Shown one piece after another: positions 54,401 through 62,678 of a stretch of DNA of 64,000 bases. Within the stretch, counting starts at the first letter, position 1, and each line of letters opens with the position of its first letter. The position numbers and the translations under genes were made by a program. The stretch is from Aquabacterium sp. A3 (GTDB lineage: Bacteria > Pseudomonadota > Gammaproteobacteria > Burkholderiales > Burkholderiaceae_C). The notes under the pieces were generated by a model that saw only the letters and a list, made by a program, of their open reading frames with translations, was not told the origin of the DNA and searched no databases. Location: assembly GCF_038069945.1 (NCBI RefSeq), contig NZ_JBBPEV010000001.1, forward strand, positions 434,001 through 498,000, given 5' to 3'.

Positions 54401-57368
54401 CTGTCTGGCTGGTGCTCAGGGCTTGCAGGTCATCGGTTTCGATGGCCGCCACCTGCGTGGTGGTCAGCGCCTTGATCTGCGCTGTGCCCAGCGCACCCAC
54501 CTGGTCGGTGGTCAGTGCGGCGATGCCGTCGGTGGTCAGGCCACGGATGGCCGCCGTCGTCAGTGCACCGATGTCGTCGGTCTCGATCGCGGCGACTTGA
54601 TCCGTCGTCAAGGCTGCGGCCTGGGCCGAGCTCAGCGCCTTGACCTGCGTGCTGTTGAGCGCGGCAATGTCGTCGGTCTCGATGGCCGCCACTTGCGTGG
54701 TGGTCAAGGCTGCCACCTGGGCCGAGGTCAGCGCACCCACCTGGTCGGTGGTCAGTGCGGCGATGCCGTCGGTGGTCAGGCCACGCACGGCCGCCGTGGT
54801 CAGGGCTTTGATGTCATCGGTTTCGATCGCGGCCACCTGATCAGTGGTCAGCGCTGCAGCCTGGGCCGAGGTCAGCGCCTTGATCTGGTTGGTGCCCATC
54901 GCGGCGATGTCGTCGGTCTCGATCGCAGCGATCTGGTCGGTCGTCATGGACGCCACCTGGGCCGAGGTCAGCGCACCGGCCTGGTCGGTGGTCAGCGCCT
55001 CGATCTGGTCGGTCGTCAGCGAGCGAACCTGGGCGGTGGTCAGGGCAGCGGTCTGGCTGGTGCTCAGCGCCTGCAGGTCATCGGTTTCGATGGCCGCCAC
55101 CTGCGTGGTGGTCAGCGCCTTGATCTGCGCTGTGCCCAGCGCACCCACCTGGTCGGTGGTCAGTGCTGCGATGCCGTCGGTGGTCAGGCCACGGATGGCC
55201 GCCGTCGTCAGTGCACCGATGTCGTCGGTCTCGATCGCGGCGACTTGATCCGTCGTCAAGGCTGCGGCCTGGGCCGAGCTCAGGGCCTTGACCTGCGTGC
55301 TGTTGAGCGCGGCGATGTCGTCGGTCTCCACCGCAGCGATCTGCGTGGTGGTCAGCGCCGCCACCTGGGCCGAGGTCAGCGCACCCACCTGGTCGGTGGT
55401 CAGTGCGGCGATGCCGTCGGTGGTCAGGCCGCGCACGGCCGCCGTGGTCAGGGCTTTGATGTCATCGGTCTCGATCGCGGCCACCTGATCGGTGGTCAGC
55501 GCTGCGGCCTGGGCCGAAGTCAGCGCCTTGATCTGGTTCGTGCCCATCGCGGCGATGTCGTCGGTTTCGATGGCCGCCACTTGCGTGGTGGTCAGCGCGG
55601 CCACTTGCGCAGAGGTCAGTGCGCCCATCTGGTCGGTGGTCAGCGCCTCGATCTGGTCGGTGGTCAGCGAGCGAACCTGGGCGGTGGTCAGGGCAGCTGT
55701 CTGGCTGGTGCTCAGCGCCTGCAGGTCATCGGTCTCGATGGCCGCCACCTGCGTGGTGGTCAGCGCCTTGATCTGCGCCGTGCCCAGCGCACCCACCTGG
55801 TCGGTGGTGAGTGCGGCGATGCCGTCGGTGGTCAGGCCACGGATGGCCGCCGTCGTCAGTGCACCGATGTCGTCGGTCTCGATGGCAGCGACTTGATCCG
55901 TCGTCAAGGCAGCCACCTGGGCTGAATTCATGCCACGCAACTGAACGCTGGTAAACGCAGCGACGTCATCGGTTTCAATGGCGCTCACTTGGGTGGTGGT
56001 GAACGCACCCGCCTGGGCACTGACCAAAGACCCCACCTGCTCGGTCGTCAGCGCAACGACCTGGTCGGTGGTCAGGGCACGGATCTGGGCCGTGGTCACT
56101 GCCTTGATCTGGTCGGTGGTCAGGGCTTGAATGTCATCAGTCTCGATCGCTGCGACCTGAGTGGTGCTGAGCGACTTCACCTGCGTCGTTGTCAAGGCGG
56201 CGGCCTGATCAGTGGTCAGCGCAGCCACGCCGTCGGTGCTCAGCCCTTTGAGCGCAGCGGTGGTCAGCACGCGCAGGTCATCGGTTTCGACCGCCTGAAC
56301 CTGGTCTGTGTTGAAGGCTGCAACCTGAGCACTGCTGAGGACCGCAAACTGGCTCGTCCCCAAGGCTGCCACGTCATCTGTCTCGATCGCAGCCACCTGC
56401 GTGGTGCTCAACGCTTTGACCTGCGCCGTACCCAACGCGGCCACCTGGTCAGTGGTCAGCGACACCACCCCATCTGTGGTCAAGCCGCGAACCGCTGCGG
56501 TGCTCAACGCCCCGATGTCATCGGTTTCAATGGCCTGGACTTGATCCGTGCTCAATGCAGCGGCCTGGGATGACGTCAACGCCTTGATCTGGGTGGTACC
56601 CATGGCGGCGATGTCATCGGTCTCGATCGCGCCGATCTGCGTGGTCGTGAATGCTGCGGTCTGCGCGCTCGTCAGGCTGCTGATCTGATCGGTGGTCAGG
56701 GCCTCTACCTGATCCGTCACCAGGGCCTTGATCTGCGCCGAGGTCATGGACTTGATCTGATCAGTGCTCATGGCCTGCAGATCGTCGGTCTCGACCGCCG
56801 CGACCTGTGCCGTCGACAACGACTTGACCTGCGTGGTACTGAGTGCCGCGACCTGATCCGTGCTCAAGGCCACCACCCCATCAGTGGTCAGGCCTTTGAG
56901 TGCTGCGGTCGTGATGACAGAAATCTCGTCCGTTCCGATGGCGCCGATCTGGTCCGTCGACAGGGCCTTGACCTGAACACTGGTCAAGGCCTTGACTTGC
57001 TCGGTTCCCATGGCCGCGATGTCATCGGTTTCGATGGCAGCGATCTGGGTTGTCGTGAAGGCGCCCACCTGGCGCGATGTCAGTGCAGTGACCTGATCGG
57101 TCGTCAGGGCCTCGACCGCATCGGTGCTCAGCGCACGAACCTGGATGGTCGACAGCGTCCGGATCTGATCGGTTCCAAAGGCCTGAATCTGCGATGAATT
57201 CAGCGTCGCAATGTCGGCGGTTTCGATCACCTTGACCTGAGTGGTGGTGAGTGCCGCAATCTGATCGGTCGTGAACGCCGCCCAGTCTTCCGTGGTGAGT
57301 TTGATGATCGACGTGGTCGACAGTGCTGCAATCTGGTCGGTGCTCAACGACTCGATGATGGACGCCAT
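48456..57368 (-). CDS. giant threonine-rich octad-repeat protein, probable type I-secreted surface protein
   Basis: A 2970-residue protein. Six residues precede 339 uninterrupted octads (residues 7-2718) of the type A-L-T-T-x-Q-V-A, with a recurring acidic variant AIETDDIA and a variant GLTTDGIA. The remaining ~250 residues begin TPIVLDLDGDGVETRSL (T2724) and carry four calcium-loop-like motifs: LDLDGDGVE, DRNGDGIINDG, DSDGNGVIDASD and DANSDGVTGAG. An Ala/acidic tail ends in hydrophobic GNLLI. There is no N-terminal signal peptide and I see no cysteine in the repeats. The DGDG cassette is common near the C-terminus of RTX-type proteins exported by type I systems, and a TolC-family gene lies at the right edge. 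AGGGGGAA precedes the ATG. Divergent glycosyltransferase genes suggest that the Thr-rich array is O-glycosylated. Adhesin, filament or sheath roles are all possible. Confidence 0.85.
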   Translation of the reverse strand: MASIIESLSTDQIAALSTTSIIKLTTEDWAAFTTDQIAALTTTQVKVIETADIATLNSSQIQAFGTDQIRTLSTIQVRALSTDAVEALTTDQVTALTSRQVGAFTTTQIAAIETDDIAAMGTEQVKALTSVQVKALSTDQIGAIGTDEISVITTAALKGLTTDGVVALSTDQVAALSTTQVKSLSTAQVAAVETDDLQAMSTDQIKSMTSAQIKALVTDQVEALTTDQISSLTSAQTAAFTTTQIGAIETDDIAAMGTTQIKALTSSQAAALSTDQVQAIETDDIGALSTAAVRGLTTDGVVSLTTDQVAALGTAQVKALSTTQVAAIETDDVAALGTSQFAVLSSAQVAAFNTDQVQAVETDDLRVLTTAALKGLSTDGVAALTTDQAAALTTTQVKSLSTTQVAAIETDDIQALTTDQIKAVTTAQIRALTTDQVVALTTEQVGSLVSAQAGAFTTTQVSAIETDDVAAFTSVQLRGMNSAQVAALTTDQVAAIETDDIGALTTAAIRGLTTDGIAALTTDQVGALGTAQIKALTTTQVAAIETDDLQALSTSQTAALTTAQVRSLTTDQIEALTTDQMGALTSAQVAALTTTQVAAIETDDIAAMGTNQIKALTSAQAAALTTDQVAAIETDDIKALTTAAVRGLTTDGIAALTTDQVGALTSAQVAALTTTQIAAVETDDIAALNSTQVKALSSAQAAALTTDQVAAIETDDIGALTTAAIRGLTTDGIAALTTDQVGALGTAQIKALTTTQVAAIETDDLQALSTSQTAALTTAQVRSLTTDQIEALTTDQAGALTSAQVASMTTDQIAAIETDDIAAMGTNQIKALTSAQAAALTTDQVAAIETDDIKALTTAAVRGLTTDGIAALTTDQVGALTSAQVAALTTTQVAAIETDDIAALNSTQVKALSSAQAAALTTDQVAAIETDDIGALTTAAIRGLTTDGIAALTTDQVGALGTAQIKALTTTQVAAIETDDLQALSTSQTAALTTAQVRSLTTDQIEALTTDQAGALTSAQVASMTTDQIAAIETDDIAAMGTNQIKALTSAQAAALTTDQVAAIETDDIKALTTAAVRGLTTDGIAALTTDQVGALTSAQVAALTTTQVAAIETDDIAALNSTQVKALSSAQAAALTTDQVAAIETDDIGALTTAAIRGLTTDGIAALTTDQVGALGTAQIKALTTTQVAAIETDDLQALSTSQTAALTTAQVRSLTTDQIEALTTDQAGALTSAQVASMTTDQIAAIETDDIAAMGTNQIKALTSAQAAALTTDQVAAIETDDIKALTTAAVRGLTTDGIAALTTDQVGALTSAQVAALTTTQVAAIETDDIAALNSTQVKALSSAQAAALTTDQVAAIETDDIGALTTAAIRGLTTDGIAALTTDQVGALGTAQIKALTTTQVAAIETDDLQALSTSQTAALTTAQVRSLTTDQIEALTTDQMGALTSAQVASLTTTQVAAIETDDIAAMGTNQIKALTSAQAAALTTDQVAAIETDDIKALTTAAVRGLTTDGITALTTDQVGALTSAQVAALTTTQVAAIETDDIAAMTTVQFRALSSAQTAALTTDQIVAIETDDLAALTTAAVRGLSSLGISEMSTDQVAALTTAQVAALLTTQVNVLSTDGIAALTTDQVKALTTAQVKALFTHQIEALTTDQMGALTSAQVASMTTDQIAAIETDDIAAMGTNQIKALTSAQAAALTTDQVAAIETDDIKALTTAAVRGLTTDGIAALTTDQVGALTSAQVAALTTTQIAAVETDDIAALNSTQVKALSSAQAAALTTDQVAAIETDDIGALTTAAIRGLTTDGIAALTTDQVGALGTAQIKALTTTQVAAIETDDLQALSTSQTAALTTAQVRSLTTDQIEALTTDQMGALTSAQVASLTTTQVAAIETDDIAAMGTNQIKALTSAQAAALTTDQVAAIETDDIKALTTAAVRGLTTDGITALTTDQVGALTSAQVAALTTTQVAAIETDDIAALNTTQVKALSSAQTAALTTDQITAIETDDLAALTTAAVRGLNTVGIYEMSTDQVAAFTTAQVAALTTSQVLAINTDGLAAMTTNQIKAFTTAQIKALSTDQIEALTTDQMGALTSAQVASLTTTQVAAIETDDIAAMGTNQIKALTSAQAAALTTDQVAAIETDDIKALTTAAVRGLTTDGIAALTTDQVGALTSAQVAALTTTQVAAIETDDIAALNSTQVKALSSAQAAALTTDQVAAIETDDIGALTTAAIRGLTTDGIAALTTDQVGALGTAQIKALTTTQVAAIETDDLQALSTSQTAALTTAQVRSLTTDQIEALTTDQAGALTSAQVASMTTDQIAAIETDDIAAMGTNQIKALTSAQAAALTTDQVAAIETDDIKALTTAAVRGLTTDGIAALTTDQVGALTSAQVAALTTTQVAAIETDDIAALNSTQVKALSSAQAAALTTDQVAAIETDDIGALTTAAIRGLTTDGIAALTTDQVGALGTAQIKALTTTQVAAIETDDLQALSTSQTAALTTAQVRSLTTDQIEALTTDQAGALTSAQVASMTTDQIAAIETDDIAAMGTNQIKALTSAQAAALTTDQVAAIETDDIKALTTAAIRGLTTDAVEALSTDQVAALSTAQVAAMTTAQVAAIETDDLQALGTAQIAAFTTSQIAALTTDQFESLTTDQIVALTTAQAAALTTDQIVAFTTDQITVLQTSDIAAMSMTQVSAFETDDVAVMSGVQLDAMIGATPIVLDLDGDGVETRSLSDGVNFDLNATGNASQVGWVGKDDGLLVWDRNGDGIINDGKELFGGAMELENGQRAGHGYAALAQLDSDGNGVIDASDAKFNELKVWVDANSDGVTGAGELKSLADLGILSMDLGAQQGTETDNGNLLGLVSSYTTTEGETRDMADVWFQKAPGEATSLEELAMGDVLAAGPESEALAALDNTPDSAAAEGEGADASAAVPATSDGGAAVSVVSDPLKGLVDDQNGNLLI
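49215..57350 (-). repeat. 339 tandem 24-bp units encoding octads
   Basis: The 8136 bases divide exactly into 339 units of 24 bases without a single frame-breaking insertion or deletion. Position 2 of the octad is hydrophobic (L, M, F or I), position 4 is usually T, position 6 is mostly Q (D in the ETDD type), and position 7 is V, I or L. Thr-x-x-Gln could cap a short helix, or the units could form strands of a solenoid; sequence alone does not settle this. The N-terminal ~60 units are the most diverged from one another, the central units the most alike. Confidence 0.9.
49600..55910 (-). repeat. 648-bp higher-order repeat (27 octads per unit)
   Basis: Within the octad array the sequence repeats with a period of 648 bases, 216 residues. 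Equivalent positions fall at 49660, 50308, 50956, 51604, 52252, 52900, 53548, 54196, 54844 and 55492. Each unit holds five ETDD octads spaced 6, 4, 6, 7 and 4 octads apart and two AA[VI]R-GLTTDG pairs. The units in phases 50956 and 52252 carry a diverged stretch of about nine and thirteen octads, but keep the exact length. The ends of the array given here are approximate. Confidence 0.85.
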
Positions 57369-57681
57369 GATTCCCCCTGATGGGCCGATGGAAACTCAAA
57401 ATCCAGTCAAACAAGCATGACTGGGTCAACGATCTGTGGCAGCGTACGAACAGATGACCTGCTGGCATCGCGGAATAAGCTGGGCCAATGCCGCGCTATC
57501 CCGTATGGCGATCTGTCAACTTCGACACTCCTGTCGGCTTATCGACGCCGTGGCGGGGCACTTGAGGCGAGATGAAAAAAACTTGGCCCCAAAAGTTCAT
57601 GCCGAGGTGCAAAAAAGTGCACGAATCAAACGGGGCATCGGGGGCTTTTTCAGCGTTTCACGACGCGGGGGCCGTCACAAG
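57369..57681. promoter_or_regulatory. 313-base divergent region between the repeat gene and the glycosyltransferase operon
   Basis: It separates two divergently transcribed genes, so it should hold both promoters. The first eight or so bases contain the Shine-Dalgarno of the repeat gene. The right half (about 57570-57640) is richer in A, with runs such as GATGAAAAAAAC and GCAAAAAAGTGCAC, unlike the GC-rich surroundings. A plus-strand frame stays open here back to 57436 and could extend the glycosyltransferase, but its residues look non-coding. I see no clear sigma-70 boxes or operator. Confidence 0.5.
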
Positions 57682-59637
57682 ATGTCGGAAGTACCTCCAG
57701 AACGCCTTCGCACCATGTCCGACACCGTGATCAGCCCGCGCATGAAAACCAATCCGGAACAGCCCGCCGCCCCGACCGATCTGGTGATGCAGGGCATTCA
57801 GCTGCAAAGCCAGGGGCAAGACGTTGCCGCCGAAGCCAAGTTCAGGCAAAAACTGGCGCTCACGCCGCTGGACCCGCTGGCGGTGTATTCCCTTTGCGTG
57901 ATCCTCATGAAGCGAGGCGCCATTGACGAGGCGCTGGCCCTGTTGAATCCATGTGCGGCACAGAACCCCTCCTTTGCGCCGGTGTGGGTGGCCTACGGCT
58001 CGGCCCTTCAGGCCAAAGGAGACCGACACCGTGCCATCAGCGCGTATGAACACGCCCTGAGCATCAAACCCGACTACATCGAGGCGCTGATCAACAGCGG
58101 CGCCTTGCTGCGTGAAACGCACCAACACGCCAAGGCACTGGAGCGCTTCCAGAAAGCCTTGGAGATCAAGCCAGACCACCAAAACGCCATCGGCAACTGC
58201 GCCATCTTGCTGACCGAGTTCAAGCGCGCAGAAGAATCCATCGCGATGTTCCAGCGTCTGCTGAGCATCAATCCGGATTACGACTATGGCCTGGGCATGT
58301 TGTGCTACGAGCGCATGCACGTATGCGACTGGACCGATTTCGATGAAACACGTTCGCAGATCATGGCGGGCGTCAAAGCAGGGCACCGCACATGCAAGTC
58401 GCTGGGTTTCATGGCCTTGTCTGACGAGGCACAGGACCACCAGACCTGCGCACGCACGTTCGCGCAGCGATTTCCCGCCATGGACACGCCGTTGTGGCAA
58501 GGTCAGCGCTATCGCCACGACCGGATACGCATCGCCTACGTCTCGGCAGACTTGCGCGAGCACCCGGTTGGCCACCTCATGGCGGGCATCTTCGAGCATC
58601 ACGATCGTGAGCGCTTCGAAACCGTCGCCATCTCGATCGGCATCAATGACCAGTCCCGTTTGCGTCACCGCATGGAAAACGCCTTCGAACACTTCATCGA
58701 CGCCCGGGGCATGAACACACGCGACATCGCCCAGAAGATGCGAGACATGGAGGTCGACATCGCGATCGATCTGGGCGGCTACACCTCCGACTCGCGCTCG
58801 GACATTTTCGCGTGGCGACCTGCACCCGCCCAGGTGAACTACCTCGGCTACCCAGGCACCATGGGTCTGCCGTACATGGACTACATCATTGCCGACCGCC
58901 AGGTGATCCCGCCAGAACATCAGCAGTTTTATGACGAAAAGGTGGTGTACCTGCCTGACGCCTACCTGCCGACGGATGTCAGCATTCAAATTGCCGAAGA
59001 CACGCCCAGCAGGGCCGCATGCGGACTGCCTGACGACGCCGTGGTGTTCTGCTCGTTCAACCACGACTACAAAATCGCACCCCATGTTTTTGCGGTGTGG
59101 ATGAACATCCTCAAACAGGTGCCCCACAGCGTGTTGTGGCTCATGTCGCGCAACGACACTTCTCAGCGCAACCTGCGTCAACACGCACAGTCCCACGGTG
59201 TCGATCCAGAACGTCTGGTGTTTGCCAAGCGCGTGCCAAGGGTGGAAGACCACCTGGCCCGCTACCGTCAAGCCGACCTCTTCCTGGACACCCACCCCTA
59301 CAACGCACACACCACGGCCGCCGACGCATTGATGGCCGGGCTGCCCGTGCTGACCTACATGGGCGAAGCGTTCCCTGCCCGGGTGGCCGGCAGCCTGTTG
59401 CACACCATCGGGCTGCCCGAGCTCATCACCCACAGCCTGGACGACTATCAACGCCGTGCGGTGGAACTGGCCCTGGACGCGAACCAGCGCCAAGCGCTGC
59501 GGGCCAAGCTGGCCCAGAACAAGCAGCACAGCCCGCTGTTCGACACTCGGCAGTTCTGCCGCCACCTCGAAGCCATTTACACCAGCATGTGGCGTCAGCA
59601 ACAACTGGGTAGGCTGGGCGATCAACTGGGTGCTTGA
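57682..59637 (+). CDS. TPR-containing GT41 (OGT/SPINDLY-like) O-glycosyltransferase
   Basis: A 651-residue predicted cytoplasmic protein glycosyltransferase. About five tetratricopeptide repeats occupy residues ~35-205 (for example ISAYEHALSIKPDYIEALIN and ALERFQKALEIKPDHQNAIG). The catalytic half begins near residue 285 with RIRIAYVSADLREHPVGHL and includes VNYLGYPGTMGLPYMDYIIA, VVFCSFNHDYKIAPHVFAVW and DLFLDTHPYNAHTTAADALM followed by AGLPVLTYMGEAFPARVAGS, all typical of GT41. Such enzymes transfer sugars to Ser/Thr of proteins. The start could instead be ATG 57715 or 57742. It leads the operon that diverges from the Thr-rich repeat protein, its likely acceptor. Confidence 0.87.
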   Translation: MSEVPPERLRTMSDTVISPRMKTNPEQPAAPTDLVMQGIQLQSQGQDVAAEAKFRQKLALTPLDPLAVYSLCVILMKRGAIDEALALLNPCAAQNPSFAPVWVAYGSALQAKGDRHRAISAYEHALSIKPDYIEALINSGALLRETHQHAKALERFQKALEIKPDHQNAIGNCAILLTEFKRAEESIAMFQRLLSINPDYDYGLGMLCYERMHVCDWTDFDETRSQIMAGVKAGHRTCKSLGFMALSDEAQDHQTCARTFAQRFPAMDTPLWQGQRYRHDRIRIAYVSADLREHPVGHLMAGIFEHHDRERFETVAISIGINDQSRLRHRMENAFEHFIDARGMNTRDIAQKMRDMEVDIAIDLGGYTSDSRSDIFAWRPAPAQVNYLGYPGTMGLPYMDYIIADRQVIPPEHQQFYDEKVVYLPDAYLPTDVSIQIAEDTPSRAACGLPDDAVVFCSFNHDYKIAPHVFAVWMNILKQVPHSVLWLMSRNDTSQRNLRQHAQSHGVDPERLVFAKRVPRVEDHLARYRQADLFLDTHPYNAHTTAADALMAGLPVLTYMGEAFPARVAGSLLHTIGLPELITHSLDDYQRRAVELALDANQRQALRAKLAQNKQHSPLFDTRQFCRHLEAIYTSMWRQQQLGRLGDQLGA

Positions 59638-59640
59638 GCC

Positions 59641-60759
59641 ATGAGCATCAACAAGGCACAACATGCGCTGCTCAAGGGCAACCTGCAGCTGACCGATCTG
59701 ATCACGCGCCAAATATTGATGCAAGAACCTGAGCACCCTCAGGCCCTGCAAGTGCGCAAGGCACTGGTCGCCGCGGTGGGTCAACCGCAGTGGCACGCGG
59801 ACGACCAACACTTCTTGTTGATCAAGGCCTGGGGCTTCGGTTTCTGGTCAGATCTTGATCACGTGCTGGGCAGCCTGTTGCTGGCCGAGCTGACCGGGCG
59901 GACACCGGTGGTTCACTGGGGGCGCAACAGCCTGTTTCGCGACCCCGATACCCCCAACGCCTTCGAGCACTACTTTCAACCGGTATCGTCCACCACGCTG
60001 GCCAACCTGATGGCACCAGGCACCAGCTACTACCCCCCTAAGTGGAATGCGGGCAACCTGCACGTTGAGGAGCTCGACAAGTGGTCCGGCCCGGGTTCTC
60101 GGATGACGGGCCTGTACTTCCTGCGTCGGCCCGAGCATGTGGTGGTCTCGGACTTTCACATCAAAGTCAACGACCTCATGCCCTGGATTCCTGAAGGCTC
60201 CGAATGGCATGGCATGAGTCGCCAGGCCATCTACCGGCGGCTGGTCAGCCGATACATTCGGCTTCAACCTGCACGACAACAGGCGATCGACGCCGTGTGG
60301 CAGCGTCTGTTTGAAGGACATCAGTGGCTGGCCGTGCACGTCAGGGGTACCGACAAGGCACTGGAGCTCACGCAACTGAGCGAGGTCAACCGGGCCTACC
60401 ACCGCTCCATCGACCGCATCCTGTCGGTCAACCCCGATCTGAAGATATTCCTGCTCACCGACAGCACCGAAACGGTCAGCGAATTTCAGGGCCTCTGGGG
60501 TGACCGGATCACCTGCCTGGATGCCCTGCGCGGACAGGGCCTGCAGGGCGTTCACTTATCAGGCCATCCCGGACTACTGATGGGCGAACAGGTCCTCACG
60601 GATGCGTTCCTGGCCGCGCGGTGTGACATGTTCCTGGGCAACGGCGCCTCCAACGTCTCTACCGGCATCCGACACCTCAAGGACTGGCCTGCCGGCAGCT
60701 TCTTCTTGCTGGGGGCCGACTTTCTCGACCAGCTCGACACCTCACTGCACGACTGGTGA
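59641..60759 (+). CDS. fucosyltransferase-like protein (GT23/NodZ-like)
   Basis: A 372-residue soluble protein, three bases after the GT41 stop. HVRGTDK at residues 233-239 matches the GDP-fucose-binding HxRxTDK motif of alpha-1,6-fucosyltransferases and NodZ. FLLTDSTETVSEFQ and the late MFLGNGASNVSTGIRHL correspond to the other two motifs of that fold. The N-terminal ~50 residues look helical, perhaps a half TPR. The nucleotide sugar need not be GDP-fucose. Operon position suggests that it extends or modifies the glycan started by the GT41 enzyme. Confidence 0.72.
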   Translation: MSINKAQHALLKGNLQLTDLITRQILMQEPEHPQALQVRKALVAAVGQPQWHADDQHFLLIKAWGFGFWSDLDHVLGSLLLAELTGRTPVVHWGRNSLFRDPDTPNAFEHYFQPVSSTTLANLMAPGTSYYPPKWNAGNLHVEELDKWSGPGSRMTGLYFLRRPEHVVVSDFHIKVNDLMPWIPEGSEWHGMSRQAIYRRLVSRYIRLQPARQQAIDAVWQRLFEGHQWLAVHVRGTDKALELTQLSEVNRAYHRSIDRILSVNPDLKIFLLTDSTETVSEFQGLWGDRITCLDALRGQGLQGVHLSGHPGLLMGEQVLTDAFLAARCDMFLGNGASNVSTGIRHLKDWPAGSFFLLGADFLDQLDTSLHDW

Positions 60760-60764
60760 CACAC

Positions 60765-62678
60765 ATGAGTCAGAAACAGGCACTCAGGTTGGTGATCGAT
60801 GGCGTGTTCTTCCAGATCGGGCGATCCGGTATCGCGCGCGTATGGCAAAAGATCTTCGAGCACTGGATCCGAACGGGCTTCAGCGAGCACGTGGTGGTGC
60901 TGGACCGGGCCGGCACCCTGCCCAGGATGCCGGGCCTGATCACGATGTCGCTGCCTGGGTTTGACTATGCCCACCAGGCGCGTGATCGACTACTGCTGCA
61001 ACAAGCCTGTGATGCGGCGGGCGCCACCGTGTTCATGTCCACCTATTACACGATGCCGGTGTACACCCCGTCGTTGATGATGGTGCACGACATGATTCCA
61101 GAAGTGCTGCAATGGAATCTTGACGAGCCCATGTGGCGCCAAAAGCAGGAGGCCCTGCAATACGCCAGCGGCTACCTGGCGGTGTCACACAACACGGCCT
61201 CCGATCTGCAAAGCCATCTGGCCGGCTGCCTGAACCGAACGAACCCGGACATTCAGGTGGCCAGAGCAGGTTGCGACTTCCGCCCTGCCCCACTGGAGCA
61301 CGTCGAAGAGCTGCGGCATCGTCTTGGACTGGAGCGCCCCTACTTCATGTTGTCGGGCACCCGCACCGACTACAAGAACGCCGCCCTGTTCTTCGAGGCG
61401 TTTGCCAACCTGGGAGACGAACGCGCCAAGCTGAGCGTGCTGTGCACCGGAGGGGGCGACATCGATCCCGCCTTCATCCAGTTGGCCGGGCCGGCAGAGG
61501 TGCGCGGCACCATCTTGAACGATTACGACATGATGGCCGCCTACAGCGGCGCCTTGGCACTGGTCTACCCGTCTCGGTACGAGGGCTTTGGCCTGCCGGT
61601 GCTGGAGGCGATGGCCTGTGGCGCACCGGTGATTTGCTCCAATGCGGCCTCCTTGCCTGAAGTCGGTGGGCCAGCGCCCCTGTACATCGACCTCGAAGAC
61701 CAGGCCATTGAGCAGTTGACCGAACAGCTGCGCGCCGTTCAGCACGCCCAGGTTCGCGAAGAACGCATCGCACTGGGGTTGATCCAGGCTGCCAGCTTCT
61801 CATGGGCCAGCATGGCTGAACATGTCATGCGCCGCGCCCAACACCTCCACGACGAACTGCACCCGGATGCCGCCACCCAACAGCGTGGGCACCTCACCCG
61901 GGTGGGGCGTTTTGCTCAGTGGCTGCCTCGCACGCACGACATCGAATCGGCACGGCGAGAGCACCCGCTCTTCACGGGCATGTGGCGCCACCTTGCACGC
62001 AGCTTGCCAGCGCACAGCGAAGTCTGGGACCTGGAAGCCGGGCATGGCGAGTTGTTGGCCCTGATCAGCTCCGAACGGTCAGACATTCACCTCACATGCC
62101 ACGAGCTGGATGCACGGGCCATGTCCTTCCTGGACATCAACCTTCATCGGATGGCGCACGAGTTGCAGCAAGCCCCCGTGGTGCTGTCGCGCCACCAGGT
62201 ACTGGACCCTGCCCTGACGCTGCGTGATCGGTCGCCCACACCGGCGGGCTGTACCTGGCTGCGTGTGTGCGGAGAATCAGGTGCCCTGGAGTTTGAGCTC
62301 ACTGCAGCATGGCTGCAGGCGCTGCAGCCAGACATTGTTCAAACCGCCTACCGCGGTGGCGCCGCCAGCGCGCCGCAGCGTGCCGTGATTTCGCAGCTGC
62401 CCGAGTGGCACATGGCGCAGCATTGGGTGTTCGACAACTACGGCAACCTCATGCTGCAGACCGCATCGATCGAGGCCGTGCTGGCCTTGTGCGACTACCT
62501 GGACCGGCAGGCCAACGGCCACGCCAGCCGCAGCATCTACCAACTGGACATCCTGTCGTGCCGGGACGCGGCCTGCGCGGTGTGCCATCAGGCCGCCACG
62601 CAGCACCTGTCGCGCGAACACGTCCTCGTCCCAGAATCGAGCTCACACGTCGATCTGACAGAAAGACTGGCTGCATGA
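60765..62678 (+). CDS. GT4 glycosyltransferase with C-terminal methyltransferase-like domain
   Basis: A 637-residue protein. Residues 1 to ~370 form a GT4 (GT-B) glycosyltransferase: [41 protein letters not shown] and the nucleotide-sugar site [20 protein letters not shown]. From about residue 400 a second domain starts [20 protein letters not shown], resembling the SAM-binding opening of FkbM-type methyltransferases. It ends with a Cys-rich tail ([11 protein letters not shown]). ATG 60765 is used; an in-frame GTG at 60756 overlaps the preceding stop. The fusion could add and methylate a sugar. The methyltransferase call is the weaker half. Confidence 0.78.
   Translation: MSQKQALRLVIDGVFFQIGRSGIARVWQKIFEHWIRTGFSEHVVVLDRAGTLPRMPGLITMSLPGFDYAHQARDRLLLQQACDAAGATVFMSTYYTMPVYTPSLMMVHDMIPEVLQWNLDEPMWRQKQEALQYASGYLAVSHNTASDLQSHLAGCLNRTNPDIQVARAGCDFRPAPLEHVEELRHRLGLERPYFMLSGTRTDYKNAALFFEAFANLGDERAKLSVLCTGGGDIDPAFIQLAGPAEVRGTILNDYDMMAAYSGALALVYPSRYEGFGLPVLEAMACGAPVICSNAASLPEVGGPAPLYIDLEDQAIEQLTEQLRAVQHAQVREERIALGLIQAASFSWASMAEHVMRRAQHLHDELHPDAATQQRGHLTRVGRFAQWLPRTHDIESARREHPLFTGMWRHLARSLPAHSEVWDLEAGHGELLALISSERSDIHLTCHELDARAMSFLDINLHRMAHELQQAPVVLSRHQVLDPALTLRDRSPTPAGCTWLRVCGESGALEFELTAAWLQALQPDIVQTAYRGGAASAPQRAVISQLPEWHMAQHWVFDNYGNLMLQTASIEAVLALCDYLDRQANGHASRSIYQLDILSCRDAACAVCHQAATQHLSREHVLVPESSSHVDLTERLAA

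Noticed and set aside
49660-55896. A series of 134-codon plus-strand frames at 648-base spacing
   Set aside because: They are another antisense frame of the repeat. They were useful only for fixing the 648-base period.
51141-55925. A 1594-codon plus-strand open frame, and a 555-codon one at 49461-51128, rich in G, Q, H and R
   Set aside because: They are antisense to the octad array. A 24-base repeat without stop codons in one frame stays open in others as well; composition and lack of start signals mark them as shadows.
49215-57350. CRISPR-like array
   Set aside because: The 24-base units are contiguous with no unique spacers and encode protein in frame.
57436-57681. N-terminal extension of the GT41 protein by 82 residues
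   Set aside because: The translated part has no TPR character, is Cys/His/Arg-mixed and A-rich at DNA level, and leaves no room for a divergent promoter.
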